DNA of 64,000 bases from Phascolomyces articulosus (GCA_025677815.1 JAIXMP010000019.1:496001-560000), one strand, 5' to 3'. Numbered from the stretch's first letter, positions 37,332 to 50,019 are shown. The notes: a model not told the origin generated them from the sequence alone. Made by a program: numbers and translations.

Positions 37332-38682
37332 ATGGGGAAATTCAGTTTTGAAGTTCCTGCAGTAACTCCACCCAAAGGGTTTCCAGCAATCAATACCATT
37401 AAAAACATCTTACACGGAACACAAGCACTGGGTACATTTATCGTTTTATGTATTATTGCTTCTGTCATTGCAACCGAATATCGTTTCTATGTAAGTTTTT
37501 TTTTTAAAAAAAAATAAAGTGACATTGTAGTTCTATGAATAGAAATATATTTACCTTTAGTAAATAAACAAAATCAATAGGATGGAAGCCAACCAGGACC
37601 CAACTGGACTTTATTTGTGGGTATCTTTAGTTTAGGTGTACCTGTATGTCTGATCGTTTTCCCATGGATTTATGATAAGAAGGGTAAATTCAGACGACTT
37701 GGCAAATTCTGTATGAAACCACGCACCAATTTGATCTTTACTGGATTTTATACCGGTCTTTGGGCAACCGCTGGTATTGCAATGACAGTCCATGCAAATA
37801 ATCCAGATCATTGTAATCTTGATGCAGAAAGAGCAGAAGGAGATACCGATTACGCTGCTGCTTGGCCTACCCAGGTAAAATAATATATCAAAGGGAAAAG
37901 GGAAGAGGAATAAAAAAAAAAGTGACATACATCAATATAGAAATCAGGATACTAACATATATCTGTAATATTCTCAGTGTACCAATGCCAAAGTAGCCAA
38001 TGGTTTTGCATGGACCCTTTCGATCTTGTGGCTTCTTTCACTTTTATGTACACTTGTCATTTTCTTTAGAGAAAAACAAATCATTCAAAAGAATTTGAGA
38101 CAACACGAATCCAACAAACAAGCCGTATTACAAATGCAACAACAACAAGAAATGGATGATGATGATATGTTTGATGAACATGTAGGTGCTGGAAGACATG
38201 GGGATGGTTATCGACCAGCAGGTTATTATGAAGATGAAGGAGAAGATTTAGGTGGTATGCGTCCTCAATCATTCGAACAAGCACGTCCATTGCAAGAAGC
38301 TACCCCTCCTCCTCAACATATGCAACAGCATCATCAACAGCATCGTCCTGAACCAGAACAATCGCCTTTTGATTCTCCTTATGATCCACCTGCAAATGAT
38401 CCTCATCGTATGTCGTATGGATATGCTCAGCAACCACAACAGCAACAGCAACAATACGATCCTCATCCAGGTGGAGTTGCTGTTGTACCAGAACAATCTC
38501 CATTTGATGATTTTTATCGCCACCCTTCGCCTGATCCTGCTGCAGCTTATGGTGGTCCTTCCCCAAGTCCTCCTCAACATCATCAAGCACCTGGTGGTCC
38601 CATGGTTATGCCTGATCATACACAATACCATAATCCAGCTCCTTATAATACAGGTTCACCAGAACCTAATCCTCGTTTCTAA
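37332..38682 (+). CDS. Four-span MARVEL-like membrane protein with Q/P-rich tail
   Basis: Three exons, 37332-37490, 37581-37874 and 37978-38682, give 385 aa. Four hydrophobic segments occur in the first 190 residues (around 35-50, 65-85, 110-130 and 170-190), with short loops and an acidic loop containing two cysteines. This is the layout of MARVEL-domain proteins of fungal plasma membrane and eisosome-associated (Nce102-like) type, but the match is by topology rather than a diagnostic motif. The long cytosolic tail is low-complexity: D/E-rich, then many Q, P, H and Y, with two repeats of the form EQSPFDxxY(D/R). These SPFD repeats could be protein-binding sites. The start is the first ATG after the T/A tract. 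Confidence 0.7.
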
Positions 38683-39126
38683 ACTACTTTGCAAACCGAT
38701 CTATTAGTATATATATATATTTCTATATAATTATCCTTTTCTTTCTCTATCTCTTTCTCTCAAAAAAATCACACACCCACACCTTTCTTTTTGTACGTTA
38801 TTTTGCTTCTATATATCCCTCTTTTTTCATTTGTTGTATTTCTCTTTCTCTCTCTATATAACTTTGTAAAGTCTTTTTTTCATTTCTTCTTTATTTTTTA
38901 TTATATTTTTCTTGTTACGTTTTTGCTGTATAAAAAAAAAAAAAAGAAAAAACTCCAAAAACCATTTTTATTAAAGCAAAAGTGTAGAGCCACACGCATG
39001 CTCCGCTATTATTACTACATATAATCTAAAACGTTCTGCTTTGTTCCTCTTTCTTTTTTTTTTCTTTTTTTTTTTGTTACCTCCTTCAACCGCGACTATA
39101 ATAATAATAATAATAATAATAATACA
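38683..39126. other. Intergenic with CT tracts and (ATA)n
   Basis: 3' UTR of the MARVEL-like gene, then CT-rich and T-run DNA forming the next promoter. A trinucleotide repeat (ATA)8 at about 39099-39123 lies directly before the ATG at 39127. Confidence 0.5.
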
Positions 39127-41337
39127 ATGCATATATTTCGAATAATATTCTCAATATGTTGTTTTTTCATAATCACGATCCATGCTATAGTACCTGAGCT
39201 GGTTCTCACTCATGATGATCGTAAAGCTGTACAAGTTGCTTCATTTGGTTTTTTAGCGGGTGGCCAACTTTCTCTTAATCTTCAAGACTTTGAGGTTTGT
39301 TCCAAAAAAAAAAAAAGAAAAACTTGAAATGGAGGATCATATCACTGATGCGAGGATACAATGATGTGGGGGTCTCATTGGGGGTGGAAAATACAAATAG
39401 TTATCTGATCCTCAAGATCCCGGACGAGTCGCGTTTTATATTCGAAAAGGACGACGTATATTATACGACGACGAAGAAGAAGAAGACGATAGAATAGATG
39501 ATGAAAAAAAGAAACCCGGGAACCCTGATCGTCCTTTAAGCTGTTTTCTCGATAATAATTATGTTAAAGATGAAGTGGATGATGGCATAAGTACAATTGA
39601 AGAAATACCTATACCGATACAAAATAATGCGTAGGTATATCGTTTTAATTCGCATGAAATGCATGGAAAATATAGTCACTCATTCCATGATTTTATTTAG
39701 TTGGGAAAAATCTTTACAAGTGGGTCCACAAGAGGAAGGATTATGGCAGGTGTTATTCATCAATTGTAAACAGCAAGCTACAGTATCGTTTCGGGTAAGG
39801 ATTTGTTGAGAGAGGAAATAAGTGATGCTAGTGTATCTATTTAATGTAAATCAATCTAATGGGACTCTCTCTAGTTAACAATTGAACAAGTCAATCCTGG
39901 AAATAATCATTTATCAGCTGGTGATACGCCTTTACCCACAGTCTATGGTTTTTCATCGACTGCTTATTTAGTCGCTGCATTATATTGGTGTAGTCTTTTA
40001 GTTTTCCGTAAAGAAAAACGAGTATTTCGAGCTCATTGGCTCATGTAAGCTTTATTATTACTCAACAAAACAAACAAAAGTGATAATCTTTGGCTTATTG
40101 TTTTTTTTAACAATTCATTGGTTGTTGTTATTATTATTAGGCTTATATTAGTTATATGTATGCATATCGACAAAGCATTACATTCCGTAAGTGATAAATA
40201 GGATTCATTGTAATACCAAGGGAAAAAAAGTTGAAAGAGGTAGACCTTAATTTGTTTTTCCTAACTCGTATTTTTTTTTCTATAAGGCGAAATTTCATTA
40301 TAAGAAAACAGGGCATCTTACAGAAGGATGGCAAATCGGCTTTTATGTATTTGCAAGGTACGATACCGATTATAAAATTGAATACATGTTGATGAAAACT
40401 GGGTACTAAAGATAATTACATAAAATATATTATTATTATAGTGTGAAAGGCATTTTAAGCATTCTAATTATAGGTATGTTATAGAAAAAAAATGATTGAT
40501 TTATATAATGAGCGTGCCAAGGTTTTGTATGATTAACAATAACAACAATGTACTTATTTAGTATTGCTTGCATCTGGATGGATGTTTATTAAACCCTTCT
40601 TATCTGCAAAGGATAAACGGGTGATTTCTGTTGTAGTACCACTTCAAGTATTGGCAAATATTGCATCAGCTATCGGAAGTGAAGCAGCTATTGGATCGAC
40701 GGATCGAAGCTTTTGGGTAATTTTATCCTTTCAAGTCGTAGCAAATGGATTATATACACATGAGAGAGAGATACATCCAGCTAACGGTTCTATATTAGAA
40801 TATGATGTTACCCATCGTCGATCTTGCTGGTTGTTGTATTGTATTATGGACTATTTTGCAAACGCGTAAAAATCTAGGCACAGGTTCTTCTGCAGATGGA
40901 AAAGGTAAAATAACTCTAGACAAGAAGAGAAGAAAAAGAGGTTTAAAACTAATGGATCATGATTTGCATTTTTTTTAAATCCAGAGGCAGATGTATTAAA
41001 CAAGTATAAATTATGGTCATCCTTTTACATCGTTACCTTGGTCTACGTGTATGTGACACGCATTATTGTTCAATTATTACAAGCTTCTTTACCTTTCCGA
41101 TATGTGACCTGGTTAGGAGAAGCCGTAAATGAATTTGCCACCTTTTTATTTTATATTTTTATTGGATATAAATTCAGACCTTATCCTAATAACCCATATA
41201 CCCAAGTACCTGGAGAAGAAGAACAAGAAGGAGATGAGGAAAGTGATTTAGAATTAAGAGTTGGTAGTGAACAAGAGGATAATGCCATGCGATTGTATCC
41301 AGTATCTAGAAGTCGATCCACACCACCACCAAAATAA
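39127..41337 (+). CDS. GPR107/GOST-type seven-TM Golgi protein (Lung_7-TM_R)
   Basis: Ten exons fit in frame: 39127-39294, 39401-39630, 39701-39794, 39875-40044, 40141-40186, 40287-40357, 40442-40473, 40562-40716, 40799-40904, 40985-41337; 474 aa. A signal peptide (MHIFRIIFSICCFFIITIHA) leads a lumenal domain with FGFLAGGQLSLNLQDFE, the family's start motif, and an acidic loop. Seven spans follow from TPLPTVYGFSSTAYLVAALYW onward, including HIDKALHS, TEGWQIGFYVFASVKGILS, LPIVDLAGCCIVLW and RYVTWLGEAVNEFATFLFY, typical of GPR107/108, PTM1 and related GOST proteins. These act in Golgi and endosome trafficking. The tail is acidic. Exon 6 uses an AAG acceptor. The stop codon lies inside a (TAA)n microsatellite. 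Confidence 0.88.
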
Positions 41338-41570
41338 TAATAATAATAATAATAAATTTATATTATGTGTAATAGTAATTCTATACGATTATACGGGAGA
41401 AAGGTCGTTTTGTCTATTTATTAAAATGAAATGCAAGCTTAAATTAGATCCAAATCGAGGCTGTCATATTCGTTTGAAAAAAAAAGGGAGCATTTATACC
41501 CCACATAGCATAAGCGGAAACGAATATACTACAGCCTTCATTATTATTATTTTTTTGGTTCCTTCAATTC

Positions 41571-42775
41571 ATGTCGGTCAACGTTACTAAATTATTAAGC
41601 CATTCTCGAGGTACACCCTGATCACAAAGAGTATACCTTTTTCATTGAAAGTAACAAGAGCTAACACTTCTATATATATACAAAAAATAAAAAGCACCAT
41701 GGCGATCCGTGAATACCATTATTACTCCACGACAACGATTACGGTTACATACGAATGCTTTACAACGATCTGAATCAATCCAACAACAGCATCAACGTAT
41801 AAGACAAGCAATGCCTTATTTTGATGCTGAACGATTTGCACGATTATTAGAAAGTGAAGGATTTTCAGCTGGTCAAGCACGTGCTGTTATTAATGCACTG
41901 GACGATGTGGTCGATGAAAGGTTTGTCTTTATTATTATTATTATTATTGGATTCCGTAACAACAACTATAAACAAAACAACAGGCACAGTTTTTTTTTTT
42001 TTTGTGAGAGATATTCCCACTTATCAACAAACCACTTTTTATTGTTATTGTCATAGCACTACCATAGTAACAACGGATCTTGTGAGTAAAGCTGATCAAG
42101 AACAGGTAATATTGATATCAAAATGGGAGGGAAAAGAAGAAACAGCATGAGATAAAATGTTTTGTTAAATATACGAAACCATCCATTCATCCTTTTTTTT
42201 TGGGGGGGGGACATTCTATATAAAAAAAAATAGACCATCAAACAGTACAAGGATGATTTTTCAAGATTAAAAGCCGAAATTCAACAAATGGAACGACGTG
42301 ATGTAGATGAAGTAAAAACAGCCAACGAACGGCTTAAATCCGAAATTGAAAAGCTTCGTAAATCACTTCAAGAAGAAATCACGCGTAGTCAAGCGGGTGT
42401 ACGATTGGATCTTAATTTAGAAAAGGGCCGTATACGTGATGAAACGATTGAACAACATGAAAAATTACGTAAAACCGATGATAAAATTGAAAGTGAAATA
42501 CAAGCTTTAAGAAAACAAATGGAAGGTATCAAGTTACAAATCCTTCAATATATGATCGGTAAGTTGTTTATTGAGGACTATATCTAATGATAAGATTTTA
42601 CTTATACATATACGATGATTGATCTAGGTACAATCACGGCAGCGGGTACCCTAGTATTAGGTAAATAATAGATGGCCAAAAGACGAAAAAGTTTCCCCAC
42701 GATATGTGAAATATTAACCCATTCAACTAATTTTATTAAATGATAATTATAGGGTATATTCATTTTCTCAGTTAA
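41571..42775 (+). CDS. DUF1640 / MCUR1-like (FMP32) mitochondrial coiled-coil protein
   Basis: Six exons, 41571-41610, 41695-41920, 42057-42105, 42234-42558, 42628-42660 and 42753-42775, give 231 aa. The first exon (MSVNVTKLLSHSR) was deduced because the exon 2 frame lacks an upstream ATG; splicing GTACAC to AAAAAG, with a CTAAC branch-like site, restores frame. It yields a basic, mitochondrial-type presequence. The body has FDAERFARLLESEGFSAGQA, the DUF1640 N-terminal motif, a long coiled coil (about 120-205), and a C-terminal membrane span TITAAGTLVLGYIHFLS. Human MCUR1/CCDC90B and yeast Fmp32 share this plan; they are inner-membrane proteins linked to calcium uniporter or respiratory complex assembly. 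The alternative start is the in-frame ATG at 41811, which would lose the presequence. Confidence 0.8.
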
Positions 42776-43069
42776 AATCTCAGAACCATTTCTTGTACAC
42801 TTTTAGTTTGATAATTTTAGTTTAAGACTTGTTATCGTTATTAAAATAATAAAGAATGTAAAGAACAAAACAGCAGCAACAGAATATGAGAGAGAGAGAA
42901 ATAAATTTCGGTTAGCAAAACGCTTTCCCACGCTCCTATTGCATTGATGATGACATCCTAAACCCAGACGCAAAAAAATACAGTAGAAAAGGCCTTCGTT
43001 CGCTGTTGGACCGGGTGGTCCCTTCTTTTTCCCTCTTCCTCACTTTTTTTTATTTGATATATACACACA
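42776..43069. other. Intergenic / enoyl-CoA hydratase promoter
   Basis: Short spacer with (GA)n near 42890 and a CT-rich leader before 43070. No gene seen. Confidence 0.4.
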
Positions 43070-44780
43070 ATGTTCAGAAACTTGATTAGCCCCAGCATTA
43101 CCAAGCCCCTTTCCGCTCAAAAGTCTGTTCGTTCTTTCAGCAGTGCTTCTGTTCTCCGTCGTAAGTATTTCTCTTTCCCCCGTTTTATTTTTTACGCGAT
43201 TTTTTTGTCTTCTCTTTATCTGAAGAAAAAACGTGATGGATGCTCTTTAACGCGTCATATACTCATCACTTTTTTTTTTGACTTTCTCTATGGATATATA
43301 CAGAAGCTGCTGCCACTAACTACCAACACATCTTGACTGAAACCCGTGGTAAGGTTGGTTTGGTTACCTTGAACCGTCCCAAGGCTTTGAACGCTTTGTG
43401 CAATGATTTGTTCGTTGAAGTCAATGAAGCCATGAAGAACTTTGATGAAGATGACAACATTGGTGCCATCGTTCTTACTGGTTCCGAAAAGGCTTTCGCA
43501 GGTAAGCAAGATATTAGTCATCATCAGTGATGGATTAGAAGGATGAGGGGAGAGCGTGTTTTATAATTTTTTGCGGGGTAAAAAAAATCATAGGCATAAT
43601 GATATACTCATATTATTTTTTACTCCCACGCCCTTGATTGATGAATAAATTAAAGCTGGTGCTGATATCAAGGAAATGAAGGATAACACCTTTGTTGACA
43701 CTTACAAGAAGGACTTCTTGGGTCACTGGGCCAAGATCTCTGATGTCAAAAAGCCTATCATTGCTGCTGTCAATGGTTATGCTGTAAGTTGATGCTTTTT
43801 TTTGGGGTAGGCTATATTTTTTAAAAAAGTTTTTTAACGCTGACATATGATTTATTATATTGTTTTTAGCTTGGTGGCGGTTGTGAATTGGCCATGAGCT
43901 GTGATGTAAGTACTCTTTATTTATTTGTGTAACACGTTTTCTTTATTTACCTATCAATCACTACGAGAATGACAACTTATCATTATATAACCATTATTAT
44001 AACAGATCATCTATGCTGGTGAAAAGGCTGTCTTTGGTCAACCCGAAATTAACTTGGGTGTCATCCCTGGTGAGTAACTTTTTCTCTCTTTTTTTTTTGT
44101 TTTTTGTCTTATCATTGAAAAAACAAAAGTGAATTTTTCTCAATTGACACATTCTTTCTTTTTTTAAAAAAAAAAATAGGTGCTGGCGGTACTCAACGTC
44201 TTGTCAAGGCTGTTGGCAAGTCCCGTGCTATGGAAATGGTCTTGTCTGGTGGTGCTAACTTGACCGCTGATGAAGCTCAAAGCCTTGGTTTGGTTAGCAA
44301 GGTCGTTCCTGCTGATCAGCTTATTGATGAAGCTATCAAGACCGCTGGTAAGATCGCCAGCAAGTCCCAAGCTTCCGTTCAAATGGGCAAGGAACTTATC
44401 AACAAGTGTAAGTATTATTTTTTGTTGACATAGCATCAAAGAGAGTGACGATAGGAGTTTTTATAAGAAGGACAAGAAAGTTATATCAGGATATGGAATG
44501 CTAATGTGGTTATTTACTTTATGGGATTTGTTTTTTATATATATAGCCTTCGAAGTCCCTCTTTCCGCTGGTTTGCGATGGGAACGTGCTTACTTCCAAG
44601 CTTTGTTCGGCACTGTAAGTAAAAATTATATATTTATATGGATGAGAGGCGGTGTATATTGGATTTATATAAATACTAATTCTTTTATTATAAATAATAA
44701 TAATAATAACATAGGCTGACCAAAAGGAAGGTATGAATGCTTTCGCCGAAAAGAGAAAGCCTACCTTCACCAACAACTAA
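43070..44780 (+). CDS. ECHS1: Mitochondrial short-chain enoyl-CoA hydratase (ECHS1-like)
   Basis: Eight exons, 43070-43160, 43304-43501, 43656-43783, 43870-43905, 44006-44069, 44180-44407, 44547-44614 and 44715-44780, give 292 aa. A serine/arginine-rich presequence ([17 protein letters not shown]...) targets mitochondria. The crotonase core is complete: the [17 protein letters not shown] strand, [12 protein letters not shown] oxyanion loop, [15 protein letters not shown] with catalytic E145, [20 protein letters not shown] with catalytic E165, and the C-terminal [17 protein letters not shown] motif. Both glutamates correspond to E144 and E164 of the rat enzyme. It hydrates trans-2-enoyl-CoA to 3-hydroxyacyl-CoA in beta-oxidation and branched-chain amino acid breakdown. 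Codons are more C/G-ending than in neighbours, suggesting high expression. Exon 3 uses an AAAG acceptor. Confidence 0.95.
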
Positions 44781-44933
44781 ATAATAAAATAATCCAAAAA
44801 AAAAGGTTTTTTGTTGGGACTTTTTTTTATGTACACAGAATTTCTATCTACAACGATTTGTAAAAAAAACGCAAAAATAAAATTGAAAATTACAAAATAA
44901 AAAGTGATTTCTTTCTATAGAATGATGATGGGT

Positions 44934-46685
44934 TTATTGTCCCAAGACGTGATCAATGACGTGCATAACACCATTATCCATCAAAATGTTAGGATCAATG
45001 ACAGTAGCAGTGTTGTTGACTAATAAATAAAAAAAAAAGAATACATAGAAATTAGTTTCTCGACTCTCTTTTGCTGTCCACCCCATCCAATTCCACATAA
45101 TTATGTACGATACATTACCTCGAACACTAGTAGCATTGACATAAGTCAATGGCAAACTGGCGTTGTTCATGTTCTTGATACTATGGCCACCAGTGGTACG
45201 GTTAGCAATGACTGTCATGTTGTTGATATAGTAGACACCTTGGAAGATATGGTTTTTGACTAATTGTTGTACATTATTTGGTTGCGCATCAAGATTATTC
45301 AAAGCTGCCAAAATTTGGATACTGCTACCAAGGTTGGCTTGAGAAAGAGCTTCATCCGAGGGGACAAGGACAGTAATCTATGTATATTCAATTTTTTTTT
45401 AGTATAATGACTTAAATATCAGATAAGAAGAAAGATGAAAGTATTTACGTTGTGAGCATTATTGATTTGACCAGCAGCAGATTCATTTTTTTCGACCATT
45501 TGAGCTAATGTATGTGCTTCAGAAACGTTTTGAATGACATCAGTGGGCTTTCCAGGGGGGATCAACACTAGGGAAAAAAACAAACCCTTAGCTAATCATC
45601 CTTTTTTCAAGACTGTTCGTGGGAAACCACGTAGCATCATTCACTCTACATGTCATCATGATGATGATAGTGATGAATAATAATAAATCAACAAACTTAC
45701 CCCTGTCAATAAAGTGGAGAACACCATTGGATGCTTCAATATCATAAATGGTAATGTTAGCAAAGTCAACACCATTACCAACAACATATCGCTTGGGAAC
45801 AGATGCTGGTGCTGGCGTGGTACTGTTGTCTTGCTGTTCTGCAAGCATTTGAATATCTTGTTGCTGTTGTTGTTCTTGATCATCCCCATTGTCATTGGTA
45901 GTAATATTAAGTTGATTAATCACGATAGGCAAACCAACACCATTCTTATCAAGTGTACGGTTATTCAAAAGAGTATTAAGTACACTGGAATCATTCAAAT
46001 CCTTGACCAAATAACTGCCATTGACAACATGATATTGGAGCAAGTTTTGAGCCGTTAAATTAGCATAAGGGCCTTGTTTGAATGGAACAGTGGTTGCTGT
46101 CACATTGGTAAAGTTACCACCCGTAGTCATGTTACCAGTACCACCATTGGGATCGGATTGCAAAATCTTTAGTTCACGAGGAATCATGGCATAAAGAGCA
46201 CGGATAGCTGCATTTTGTTGCTGTTGTTCTGGTTGTTGATCTTCGGGTACTTGAACACCTGAACCTTCTTCTTGTGATTGCTCTTGTGCTTCTGTTTGTT
46301 GTTGTTCAGGTTGGTCTTCAGTACCGGGAGGTGGAGGTTCACTGCCAGATCCACCTTCTTCTGGAGGTTTTTGTTCGGTTTGAGAGCCACCGTTAGCCGT
46401 ATTATTATTAGGACCCACGTTATCACTGAAATCACCATTGGAAGTGGATTGGTTACTTAGGTCTTTAAGAGCTTGATCAGTTGGAATAAACACAGTATGT
46501 TTACCAGGGCTCGACAGTAAATCAAGAATAGGCTTGAAACTACTATCCGATGTCAATACTTCCATAAACTTGTTGGCAGGTGATAATTGAGTAGTGTTCA
46601 AAATCCCCAACAAAGTAGTATTGGTCAATTGAGCACTGGCACTTGCTGCTAAAGCACTGATGATAAGTAGTTTTCCAACCCACAT
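44934..46685 (-). CDS. Secreted fasciclin (FAS1) domain protein
   Basis: Four exons on the minus strand, 45701-46685, 45449-45567, 45119-45377 and 44934-45019, give 482 aa. A signal peptide (MWVGKLLIISALAASASA) is followed by two FAS1 domains. The first starts TQLSPANKFMEVL with SSPGKHTVFIPTD and, after a long insert, LLQYHVVNGSY and NGVLHFIDR. The second has AHTLAQMVEKN, ITVLVPSDEA, LVKNHIFQG and NGVMHVIDHVL. The insert in domain 1 is low-complexity: E/Q/P/G-rich. Several N-x-S/T sites are present. No C-terminal GPI-type hydrophobic tail is seen. FAS1 proteins mediate adhesion at the cell surface or in the wall. It converges on the enoyl-CoA hydratase gene with only about 150 bp between stops. 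Confidence 0.9.
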
Positions 46686-48425
46686 TTAATAAAACAAAAA
46701 TTACAATAAATAATAAAGAATATGGTATTGTGAAGTGTGTAGGTTTTTTTTTTTTTTGGTATATTTATACTTGAGTTTTTCCATGGAAAAAAAATCATTG
46801 GGACATGGGTGATGAGTTTAATTATTTATGCAGCAGTGGATTACCAAAAATTCCCAAACACATCGCTTCAAAAACCAAAGAACATGAGACGATTAAAAAT
46901 AAATCCTCTCTTTTGGTCGGTTTATACGGTAAAACATTTTTCACGTTACGACATTACTTGTCATATTGATGAATTCCAAATTGTATGCGCCAAGAAGAGC
47001 TGCTTTTGCGTCAATAAGAAGTTTTGCGTCAATAAGAAGTTTTGCGTTTATATTACTATAGACTTTTACTTTATTGGTAAGCTATTTATAAACTGAAAAA
47101 AAAAAGTACAGCGGGTAACTACAACACTTCCTTTCAAGAAAATCATCGAAAAATGACTTCGAATACTTGATCTACACCCCACATAATCGTGCTTTCATGC
47201 TTCTGCCACATTATAATTTAATGTATTAAAAAAGAAAGCCTACAGCATAGGGAGTTGCCATGACTTTGTTACATGTTTTTTCATTCCCCGCTATGATTAT
47301 AATTGGCAACGGTACCAAAAAATTATTCAGCATGTTTTTTTTTTTTTGGAGAGAAGGGTTTATTTGATTGAGCACAATTCTGCTAATCCCTTTTTATTTT
47401 GTAGGCTGGTCAGTTCATACACGAGCAATCCCTTTACTTGATGGTCCTGGCTGAAACCCCCCGTTCTCTTATGGATAGCAAGGTCAGTTCCGGTTTTCAA
47501 ATTTAGTAATATGTTCTGCTCTGGTTGAGCCAATTCAAGATTCCTCGCATTGATACCTCTTTCCAGTAGTTCACAAGCAATCACTTTATTTGATGGCCCC
47601 GGCTATAACCCCCTTCCGTTCTTTATCAAACACACACTCACAATTCACACTCACACAATACAACATAAAACATCAACTACAATTTAGTTCTTGTACTATT
47701 ATTATATTCATATTCATAGAAAATCCTTTTTTTCATGTATATCTGCCATCAATCATTTCTTTTTTTAAATATTTCCCAATCGACTTTCCCATTATCTCGT
47801 GTAGAATATTATTATTTGTTGAGGATAAGGGAATGGAATGTTGATTCTTCAGCCGGATCACACACCAAGAACACGCACATAAGAATACCGACTCTTCAGT
47901 AATACTTATGAGATCAATCGTCTGAATGGACTGAAAGATAGCGGAATAACGATGTATATTTACCCACATTTTTAATCTTATTATTCTCTATACATACGTA
48001 GCAAACGCATCAATAATACCATAGGACTAGAGAAACAATTAATTTTTCTGGTTTTTTGGAAGTTGATATATCAGCTAGTATGCACATACACAACAACCCG
48101 CTCTATGTACCATCTCTTGTAAAAACTTCAATTTCACACCATCTTTCGTTGTGGTCTCAGGTACTCTTTTTGACCTTTTATTCTTTGCTGGTCTGCTAGA
48201 AGAAAACATAAAAAAAAATACACGGCCACTACAATCATTATATAAACATCAATCACCGAAGAAAAATTATCATTGCTATTACCATACCTGTTTACACTAC
48301 TTGAACCACCATCGCTATTCAGATCATGTCTATAAATAACGGGACCAAATCAGAATACAATAAATAATAAATTTTGGAGTTGAATAATTAATTGTAATAA
48401 CATACATTGATACATCTCGACCAAC
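46686..48425. other. Gene-poor region with short repeats
   Basis: No supported gene. An 18-bp unit (TTTTGCGTCAATAAGAAG) is repeated about 2.4 times at 47002-47046. A direct repeat of about 42 bp (GCAATCMCTTTAYTTGATGG core) occurs at 47419-47461 and 47572-47613. An open + frame over 46809-47096 owes its tail to the 18-bp repeat and is not considered a gene. Confidence 0.4.
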
Positions 48426-49760
48426 ACTGTAAAAAAAGGGTGCTGTTCACTGTGAACATGTTCGTAACAGCTGAGGTCAAAATCAGGGGAAATTTGAATA
48501 ATCCTGGTATGAGCTGTTATGAGGTGTAACGAGCTTTCGCTGGATTATCATAATAATCATGCAATTTTATTTTCCCTCAAGAACAACATATCCTCCAAAC
48601 CTGGAGCAGAATTCAACTGAGCTTCGACAGGTGCAAGCGCCCGCAAAATCCCAGTTTTATTAACACTTTGACAGTATATGTAGAATTCAACTTGTAATCC
48701 ACAAGGTTCTTTTGGACGATATGGTACCAAGGTCAAGAATATATATATGTGTGTGTTCGAAAGGGTATTTGACATGGCATACTCTTATTCCTATTTTTTT
48801 TTTGGTATATACTGGTACAGTCACTATCATTAAATATATTACTATGATTACCTTACCGACGTTATTTTTTTTGATAGAATAGTACCTTCTCTTCGTTGCA
48901 AACACGAGGTAAGATATTCTTTTTGGAACTTTTTTGATTGTTTCATGATAATAATAATTTTATTTTTATTAATCATAAAAAACGATTTTTAGGGTCGTAA
49001 CCATATTGCATGATTACAACAACAAAGGATTGTTACTAGTTTGTGAATACATCACGGAATATTCTTCTCATATACATATGTTAACTATTGCTTTTTTTAA
49101 TAGATATTTTCATACAATATTGTTGTCAAAACACCACCAGATACATTGATTTAAATTGGTCTGATCGTTTATTTTTGTTGTTCTTCTTTGCTTATTCCAT
49201 TGGACTTTACTTTTTTTTTTGCTAGTGTAAAATCAAGAATACATTTTTTAAGAAGTGATGATGATGACGTGTTTTATGAGTAAATGGATCGATCTATATG
49301 ACAACGAAACAGCACAGCAATAATGGAGTGCGAGTAAAAAAACAACGCATTTCATGGATCCTACGATGAACAGCAATAATGACGTAAAAGAGGTAGGATA
49401 ACAGATAGAATAAAATAGTTTAACATGATAGTAAACAGAGATAGCAGCAGTATTACTAGCTTTTATTATCCAATATTTTTTTTCCATAATCGCTAATAAT
49501 GTCACAATGATGGCCAATTAGAAAATAAGAAAATGATGATTCAATGAAATAAATGACAAATGAAAGCCCATTAAAGCACGTAACATACGCGTAACAGCAC
49601 AATCAACACCTTGTAACAGTTCGTGAAATATGTTCCTTTTCCGCGTTGGACAATTGCGTAACAGCACGTGAAAGCTTTGCTAGTGAAAGCTCAGACAACC
49701 TTGTGACAGTTCATGGAAGGGGTGCTTTTACGAACTGTTATGCGCCTTTTCCACTATAAA
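48426..49760. mobile_element. Possible inverted-repeat element (non-autonomous)
   Basis: Imperfect inverted arms of about 32 bp: GAGCTGTTATGAGGTGTAAC with GAGCTTTCGCTG at 48511-48542, and the reverse complement of 49681-49712 (GAACTGTCACAAGGTTGTCT with GAGCTTTCACTA), matching at roughly 23 of 32 positions. GTAACAG or CTGTTA motifs crowd both ends. The right end also has an internal direct repeat (GCGTAACAGCAC to CCTTGTRACAGTTCRTG, about 49588-49630 and 49653-49716). The interior has no transposase-like frame. Edges and identity are uncertain. Confidence 0.3.
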
Positions 49761-50019
49761 CAGCTATTATTTTTTTGCAGTGGGATATACTGAAAACGAT
49801 AACAATTGATCTTTTCAAGGCGCGAATATTGCAGAGCTCTTTGAAAAATTCAAACTGAAATCTGCTCAAATGTTGTTTGATACATCGGATGATGCCTAAC
49901 TGAAGTGAAACTTTGAACACACTCTGTAAGTCGTTGCATATGCATGATTATGAAAAAGCGGTAAATTATAATGAATAATATGAGTATAGCTAACCGACAC
50001 GTTTCTTAGTGCAATACAA

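Noticed and set aside
38252..38707. 151-aa + frame and two minus frames at the tail of the MARVEL-like gene
   Set aside because: Shadows of the Q/P/H-rich repeat-coded tail.
40717..40798. Open continuation of GOST exon 8 (VILSFQVVANG...)
   Set aside because: Bounded by GTAATT and TATATTAG; removing it brings LPIVDLAGCCIVLW, the conserved family segment, into frame, so it is an intron.
46809..47096. 95-aa open frame
   Set aside because: Its C-terminal half is the translation of an 18-bp tandem repeat; no splice sites or motifs.
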